Source of the DNA: Bradyrhizobium sp. S69
GTDB lineage: Bacteria; Pseudomonadota; Alphaproteobacteria; Rhizobiales; Xanthobacteraceae
Direction: 5' to 3'
NCBI RefSeq assembly: GCF_009766005.1
Contig: NZ_LMUK01000016.1
Coordinates: forward strand, 49,355 to 113,354
Length of the DNA: 64,000 nucleotides
Position numbers and translations under genes: made by a program. This document shows positions 59,519 through 64,000 of this stretch, in pieces (positions within the stretch are counted from its first letter, which is position 1; every line of letters begins with the position of its first letter). Below the pieces are notes generated by a model. That model did no database searches and was not told the origin of the DNA. It saw only the letters and a list, made by a program, of their open reading frames with translations.

Positions 59519-59598
59519 GTCATTGCGAGCGAAGCGAAGCAATCCATAGCAACAAGAAAGAACTGGATTGCTTCGTCGCAAGTGCTCCTCGCAATGAC
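59519..59598. repeat. Two-arm intergenic palindrome, class F (short copy)
   Basis: Begins gtcattgcgagcgaagcg and ends ctcctcgcaatgac, with gaagcaatcca/ctggattgcttc inner pairing. It relates to 52207-52309 and lies between pccA and the next gene. Confidence 0.8.
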
Positions 59599-59622
59599 CT
59601 CAAGAACTTGAGGAGTTTCTCC

Positions 59623-60495
59623 ATGGCCTTCCGCAAGCGCCGCGATGCCCTGCGCTCGATCCTGTCGGGATCGTCCTGCATTCACCCTGGCTCGGTCTAT
59701 GATGCGACCTCGATCCGGATTGCCAGGGATCTGGGTTTTGCGGTCGGCATGTTCGGCGGTTCCGTGGCCTCGCTGGCGGTGCTCGGTGATCCCGATATCA
59801 CGCTGATCACGCTGACGGAGCTGGCCGAACAGATGCGCCGGATGTCGCGCGCGGCGGACTTGCCGGTGCTGGTCGATGCCGATCACGGCTACGGCAACGC
59901 GCTCAATGTGCGCCGCACCGTGCAGGAACTGGAAGCGGCGGGCGCGGCCGGCCTCACCATCGAGGACACGCTGCTGCCACAGGCCTTTGGCGAGGCAAAA
60001 CCGCAACTGATTTCGCTCGAGGAAGGCGTCGGCAAGATGAAGGGCGCGCTCGACGGCCGCGGCGATCCCTCGCTGGTGATCATCGCGCGTACCGGGGCTG
60101 CGTCGATCACCTCGCTCGACGACGCGATCAAACGCGCCAAGGCCTATGAAGCCACCGGCGTCGATGCGCTGTTCTTCACCGGCATCAAGTCCCACGCCGA
60201 GCTCGAAGCGATCGCCGCCGCGACAACGCTGCCGATCGTGCTCGGCGGCGCGCCGGAAGACATGAGCGCTCTGGATTATCTCGGCGGCCAGCGCGTGCGG
60301 ATCGCATTGCAGGGCCACGCGCCGTTCGCGGCGGCCACGCAAGCCGTCTACGACACGCTGAAAGCTTTGCGAGACGGCGCTTCGCCGAAGAGCTTGAAAG
60401 GCTTGGCGTCCTCGGAGCTGACCGGCCGCGTCATGCGCGACGCCGAGATGAAGCAGCGCAGCGCCGACTTCCTTGGTCTGAAGAACTTGGGCTGA
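59623..60495 (+). CDS. Oxaloacetate decarboxylase-like protein (ICL/PEP mutase superfamily)
   Basis: A 290-residue TIM-barrel protein of the ICL superfamily: HPGSVYDATSIRIARDLGF, VDADHGYGNALNVRRTVQELE (metal Asp), IEDTLLPQ, IARTGAASI (in place of the KKCGH loop). It resembles PA4872-type oxaloacetate decarboxylases. Substrate is inferred from family. AGGAG lies before the ATG. It sits between pccA and acylphosphatase on the same strand, suggesting an operon for C3/C4 acid metabolism. Confidence 0.88.
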   Translation: MAFRKRRDALRSILSGSSCIHPGSVYDATSIRIARDLGFAVGMFGGSVASLAVLGDPDITLITLTELAEQMRRMSRAADLPVLVDADHGYGNALNVRRTVQELEAAGAAGLTIEDTLLPQAFGEAKPQLISLEEGVGKMKGALDGRGDPSLVIIARTGAASITSLDDAIKRAKAYEATGVDALFFTGIKSHAELEAIAAATTLPIVLGGAPEDMSALDYLGGQRVRIALQGHAPFAAATQAVYDTLKALRDGASPKSLKGLASSELTGRVMRDAEMKQRSADFLGLKNLG

Positions 60496-60503
60496 AGAAA
60501 TAG

Positions 60504-60803
60504 ATGGATCGCACGATCCGCCAAGTCGTGATCCGGGGCCAGGTGCAGGGCGTCGGTTACCGCGCCTGGGTCGAACATCAAGCGCGGACGCACGGGCTGG
60601 AAGGCTGGGTCCGCAACCGCCGCGACGGCAGCGTCGAAGCGCTGTTTTCAGGACCGGCGGAAACCGTCGCCAGCATGGTCGCACTCTGCCGCCGTGGTCC
60701 ATCCTCGGCGCGGGTCGAGACGGTGACGGATGAGGCGGCCGGCATCGATGCCTTGAACCTGCGGCGAGCCGGCGAGGGGTTTTCGCTGTTGCCGACGATC
60801 TAG
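60504..60803 (+). CDS. Acylphosphatase
   Basis: A 99-residue protein with the acylphosphatase signatures [19 protein letters not shown] (catalytic Arg) and [17 protein letters not shown] (catalytic Asn). It hydrolyses carboxyl-phosphate bonds such as in acetyl phosphate or 1,3-bisphosphoglycerate. It follows the oxaloacetate-decarboxylase-like gene by 8 bp. Confidence 0.95.
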   Translation: MDRTIRQVVIRGQVQGVGYRAWVEHQARTHGLEGWVRNRRDGSVEALFSGPAETVASMVALCRRGPSSARVETVTDEAAGIDALNLRRAGEGFSLLPTI

Positions 60804-60905
60804 AGCGTTTTCGAGCGAAGTGGGCACCGGTTCGCGTCAAGAAAACGCGTCAAAACAAGAATCTAGAGCCCGGTTCTGATTCCATCAGAACCGGAAATGC
60901 TCTAG
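60800..60905. repeat. Dispersed intergenic repeat, class G
   Basis: Bounded by ctagagcgtttt and aatgctctag, with an internal ccggttctgattccatcagaaccgg hairpin. The sequence resembles a repeat I recall as frequent in Bradyrhizobium and Rhodopseudomonas; only one copy is in this window. Confidence 0.7.
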
Positions 60906-60918
60906 CGCATGGACTCAT

Positions 60919-61067
60919 ACGCGCGTAGCCAAATCGCGCCATGGTTCGCCTGACCGCAATATCCAGACGATGCCGTTGAGGACACGTCGGTCGTTGAACC
61001 TCGGCACGCCGCGCGGCTTGAGTGGGCCATAAGTGCAATCTGTCGGCGCCCCGCCGCGACCGGCGCT
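60919..61067 (-). pseudogene. IS5-type transposase N-terminal remnant
   Basis: On the minus strand an in-frame segment reads PLKPRGVPRFNDRRVLNG, then VWILRSGEPWRDLATRV and a stop. This matches the start of IS5-group transposases (RRVLNGIxWVLRSGxPWRDLP). About 50 codons remain, with no start codon, catalytic residues or inverted repeats, so it is a relic of an insertion sequence. Confidence 0.75.
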
Positions 61068-61108
61068 GACCGATATGCCATGAATTGTTCCGATGAGTTT
61101 TCCGAGCG

Positions 61109-61936
61109 TCAGCGCTTCGAGTCGACCGAGGCTATCGGCTCCAGTCCGTGCCTTTGCAGCGTAGCTTGCCCTTCCTCCGACATCACGTACGCAACGAAAC
61201 GTAGCGCAACGGGTTTGTCGTCGAGGATAATCAATCCGTCCGCGGGCTGAACTGTTAAGTTTGGCGGCAGTTTGATGGAGGCCAGGGTCGGCAATTCCTT
61301 CTGAATACCTGCAACGGCGCTACAATAAATGAGCATCACATCCGCCTGTTTGGACAGGAAAATACCTTCAACCGCGCCTTTTCCTGGCACTAATGGCGGC
61401 GTTTTCTCGCCCCCGCCCACGAGCTTTTTTGCCTTTGCTTCCAGCGTCGCGCGCGCGCCCGGCTTTACGGCATCGGCGCGCGCAAACACCTCCCAGCTAT
61501 AGGTACCCAGTGGATCGGAGCCAGGCGTGGAAGTCGCTATCCTGACCGTTGGATCCAGGAGGCGGTCCAAAAAATTGGTTTGGTTGAGTTCCAGATCGGG
61601 ACGAAACAGGGCACACATGCTGTTCCGTGCGAACAGAATGACCAAACGTTCGGGATGCCCTTCGGCTAGTTTATGGGGCTGCTCGACATCCGCTGATGCG
61701 AAAACATCGACACGCGCCCCGTCCTCGATCTTCTGCCGCATCAGTCCGGAGGCGCCGTACTCCGGAACGCCGATGTCGTCGGACTGTCGTGGAAAGTGCT
61801 CCAGCAGATCTCCTATCGCCGCGCGCAAACTGCCCGCGGCTGTCACCTTCAATGTATCGGCACGTGCGGGCATCCAAACCATGGCCGCGACGGCAATCCA
61901 ACCGCAGGCGCGAACCAAGTTACGTCGATTTTTCAT
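61109..61936 (-). CDS. ModA-like molybdate/tungstate-type periplasmic binding protein
   Basis: A 275-residue exported binding protein with signal peptide WIAVAAMVWMPARA. The ModA-type fold shows at TLKVTAAGSLRAAIGDLL, YGASGLMRQKIEDGARVDVFASADVEQPHKLA, IATSTPGSDPLGTYSWEVFARAD and IYCSAVAG. Oxyanion-binding Ser residues are in place at AAGSL and ASG. No ModB/ModC genes follow within this window. The divergent neighbour is a TonB-dependent receptor, and a ModE-like site lies between, which supports a metal-oxyanion ligand. Confidence 0.85.
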   Translation of the reverse strand: MKNRRNLVRACGWIAVAAMVWMPARADTLKVTAAGSLRAAIGDLLEHFPRQSDDIGVPEYGASGLMRQKIEDGARVDVFASADVEQPHKLAEGHPERLVILFARNSMCALFRPDLELNQTNFLDRLLDPTVRIATSTPGSDPLGTYSWEVFARADAVKPGARATLEAKAKKLVGGGEKTPPLVPGKGAVEGIFLSKQADVMLIYCSAVAGIQKELPTLASIKLPPNLTVQPADGLIILDDKPVALRFVAYVMSEEGQATLQRHGLEPIASVDSKR

Positions 61937-62021
61937 TTTGATCGCCTTATTTGTATTCCGAATTACCCACCGCGATTTCAATTAGATTTCAAGTGTTGCA
62001 CAAAAGTGTCTAATTATACGA

Positions 62022-62045
62022 CGTTATATCTCTAGAAATATAACG
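62022..62045. promoter_or_regulatory. ModE-like operator between modA-like and tonB-receptor genes
   Basis: CGTTATAT-N8-ATATAACG, a perfect 8-bp inverted repeat with an 8-bp spacer whose centre is TCTAGA, in an AT-rich spacer. The half-site closely matches the known ModE consensus (CGnTATATA...TATATAACG type). It is 86 bp from the ModA-like start and 58 bp from the receptor start. Confidence 0.75.
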
Positions 62046-62102
62046 ATAAAATATCTTCGGGATCGACGTCGATCCCAGAGAGATTTAGCGGGGGCCAGAG
62101 GA

Positions 62103-64000
62103 ATGAAGTATGGGGCGGTTGCCGGCGTCTTGCTGGCGGGTTTGACGTGCGATTGGGTGCAGGTAGCTCAGGCCCAGCAAGGGCCGCTGCCGGCGGTCAC
62201 GGTAGAACCTCCAAAACCGGGAAGCAATCGCCAACAAGACCAACAGCCGGCTCGGCAGACCGGAGCGATCCATAAAAGGAAAAAGTCAGCAAGTCGATCG
62301 ACCCCGACAGCGGTTCCTGCCGTCAGCGTTGAGCCGGCGCTGGCTGGCTCGGGGAGTTTCCACAATGGAGCAAGCAACCCCAGTTACGACGTTCGAACGG
62401 TAAGCGTCGGTCCCTTGGGGAACCGAAATGTTCTCAACACGCCGTTCTCAATTACTACCGTCTCGCAAGATTTCATGGAAAACCTGCAGCTGAAAACAGT
62501 CAACGACACGCTTCGATACCTGCCTGACGTAGAGATCCGCAATCAGCAGGGGCTCGAAGTTTCCCGTCCGCAATCACGCGGGTTTCAAAGCACCATCGTT
62601 CAAAACACTCGGCTTGACGGTTTGAACGTTATCGGGACGACGGCGATCCCGGCCGAAAACCTCTCCGGCATTCAGGTGCTCAATGGCCTGGCTGGATCGC
62701 TCTACGGGCCGGCCACCCCAGCGGGGGTATTCAATTACGTCCTGAAGCGACCGACCGATACGCCGTATGCGAGTTATACCCAAGGCTTTGATTCGAATTC
62801 TGTTTTCACCGAGAATATCGACGCGGGCGGGCGCACGCCTGACGGAAAGGTCGGTTACCGAATAGACGCGGTTCATGGCGAAGGAGAAAGCTGGGCGCCT
62901 GAGAGTGCATCCAACAGGACATTGGCGAGTGGAGCTCTGGACTTCTACCTCGGCAATCGAACCGTCCTCGAAACGAATTTCAGTCATTACGAAACCAATA
63001 CGACCGGCCTGCCGGGCAGCATCGTCTATTTTGGAGGTCCGAAATTTCCCGTACTCCCGGCGGCAGTTGACCCCACAAAGCTAGGTTATGGACAACCCGG
63101 CGCCGGTACGGACCTCATCACCAACACGGGCCTCGTCAAGCTCAAACATGAGTTCAATAACGATTGGAATTTTGAGATCGGCGGTCTTTATCAGGACGCG
63201 GTCCGCAATCTTTTCGGCATCACCAACACGGTGACCGACAACCAGGGGAACTACACGGTCACCAAAAACTTCGCCGCGGTGCCTCATTTCACCATCGCCA
63301 GCAACACGGCCTCGTTGAACGGCAAGTTCGATTTGTTCGGTTTTACGAATGAATTGACGATCGGGACCAACGGCTTCTTCAACGGCCAATATTCTTACCG
63401 CAATTCGATCACCACCACGCTCGGCACCGGAAATCTGGCCAATCCCACGGTCCTGCCCACACAGCCTATTCCGAGCAATGGCGGACAATACAAGTCTGCG
63501 ATTCTACAGGATCAGACGATCATCACGGGCGACACTTTCCACTTCAACGACCAGTGGGCGGTGCAAGGCGTCGTCAGTACGTCCTTCCTCCATTCCGAGA
63601 GTTGGGCGACGAGCGGCGCCGTCACGAGCCAGCAGTCCGCTGATGGAGTCGTCAGTCCGACGGTGAGCCTGATCTATAAGCCATTTGACAAGATTACGAC
63701 CTACGCGACTTGGGCCAACAGTGTCGAACAGAGCGATCAGGCGCCGGCCGGCACGGCAAACGCCAACGCATTTCTCTCGCCCTACACCGACGAAGAATAC
63801 GAAGTCGGCGTAAAATACGCCGTTACGCCGCGTCTGCTCGCCACCTTCGCGCTGTTTCATATGACTCGGCCGCTTGCAGAAACGCTCGCCGCGACAAACG
63901 TGTTCCAGGTCGTCGGCACCCAACGCAACAATGGAGCAGAACTCTTTCTCCAGGGTGATGTGTATCAAGACATAACCGTCTTCGGTGGCATCAGCTACAT
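62103..64000 (+). CDS. TonB-dependent outer-membrane receptor (partial)
   Basis: The first 632 residues of a receptor that continues beyond the window. Signal peptide MKYGAVAGVLLAGLTCDWVQVAQAQ, a Pro/Gln-rich linker (about 35-90), then the plug domain: NVLNTPFSITTVSQDFMENLQLKTVNDTLRYLPDVEI, SRGFQ, LDGLNVIGT, VLNGLAGSLYGPATPAGVFNYVLKRPT, followed by beta-barrel strands. The plug matches siderophore-type receptors. It would import a chelated metal or oxyanion with energy from TonB. The ATG at 62103 follows AGAGGA. Confidence 0.9.
   Translation, partial: MKYGAVAGVLLAGLTCDWVQVAQAQQGPLPAVTVEPPKPGSNRQQDQQPARQTGAIHKRKKSASRSTPTAVPAVSVEPALAGSGSFHNGASNPSYDVRTVSVGPLGNRNVLNTPFSITTVSQDFMENLQLKTVNDTLRYLPDVEIRNQQGLEVSRPQSRGFQSTIVQNTRLDGLNVIGTTAIPAENLSGIQVLNGLAGSLYGPATPAGVFNYVLKRPTDTPYASYTQGFDSNSVFTENIDAGGRTPDGKVGYRIDAVHGEGESWAPESASNRTLASGALDFYLGNRTVLETNFSHYETNTTGLPGSIVYFGGPKFPVLPAAVDPTKLGYGQPGAGTDLITNTGLVKLKHEFNNDWNFEIGGLYQDAVRNLFGITNTVTDNQGNYTVTKNFAAVPHFTIASNTASLNGKFDLFGFTNELTIGTNGFFNGQYSYRNSITTTLGTGNLANPTVLPTQPIPSNGGQYKSAILQDQTIITGDTFHFNDQWAVQGVVSTSFLHSESWATSGAVTSQQSADGVVSPTVSLIYKPFDKITTYATWANSVEQSDQAPAGTANANAFLSPYTDEEYEVGVKYAVTPRLLATFALFHMTRPLAETLAATNVFQVVGTQRNNGAELFLQGDVYQDITVFGGISY

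Noticed and set aside
57422..59581. 719-codon minus-strand open frame
   Set aside because: It is an antisense shadow of pccA; the plus-strand frame has all biotin carboxylase motifs.

Overview
The window looks like chromosomal DNA from an alphaproteobacterium of the Bradyrhizobium/Rhodopseudomonas group. This rests on high GC with strong third-position bias (long antisense shadow ORFs), many two-arm intergenic palindromes, and gene families typical of that group: a fused indolepyruvate oxidoreductase, CsgH-type curli, and liv-like ABC operons. The assignment is by pattern recognition only; no marker gene such as rRNA is present.

Layout. 1-8 kb: NIPSNAP protein, isocitrate-lyase/PEP-mutase-fold enzyme, TRIC-type channel behind a 12-bp tandem repeat, tri-haem cytochrome c, and a 1163-residue indolepyruvate:ferredoxin oxidoreductase. 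8-11 kb: repeat-rich spacers around an orphan NodU/CmcH-type carbamoyltransferase. 11-19 kb: an acyl-CoA catabolic cluster (thiolase, DUF35 Zn-ribbon partner, hydratase-2, MFE2-like SDR, DapA-like lyase, NUDIX), an EamA exporter behind a perfect 20-bp palindrome, and a TctC-type binding protein. 19-25.5 kb: a two-PAS histidine kinase, a GrlR-like protein, a VOC protein, small envelope proteins and a lytic transglycosylase. 25.9-30.5 kb: a curli locus (CsgG, CsgF, a curlin-like protein, CsgH, and a 462-residue curlin with about 16 repeat units), split by an oppositely oriented toxin/antitoxin-like gene pair. 30.7-35.6 kb: small hypotheticals, a solitary FabA and a phosphatase with an HCX5R motif.

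36.4-43.8 kb is a coherent organosulfur operon: SfnG-like flavin monooxygenase, a complete liv-type ABC transporter and an SfnB/DszC-like acyl-CoA-dehydrogenase-fold protein. It is followed by tRNA-Arg(TCG). 44-47.6 kb is AT-richer accessory DNA. It holds a Gln/Pro-repeat secreted protein coupled to a membrane protein, and a two-gene unit of a small protein with a possible RNase H/RuvC-like fold overlapping a Ser/Thr protein kinase, with a convergent Zn-ribbon gene. That unit is the best candidate here for an undescribed system.

47.7-61 kb: Lys/Ala-rich histone-H1-like proteins, photolyase, 1-Cys peroxiredoxin, a higBA module flanked by a duplicated terminator/gene end, a periplasmic phosphodiesterase-type enzyme, a cyclic-nucleotide-binding protein, PccA biotin carboxylase, an oxaloacetate-decarboxylase-like enzyme and acylphosphatase. 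61-64 kb: an IS5-type transposase remnant, then a ModA-like binding protein divergent from a TonB-dependent receptor that runs off the window. Between them lies a ModE-like operator, which suggests a molybdate/tungstate-controlled metal uptake locus.
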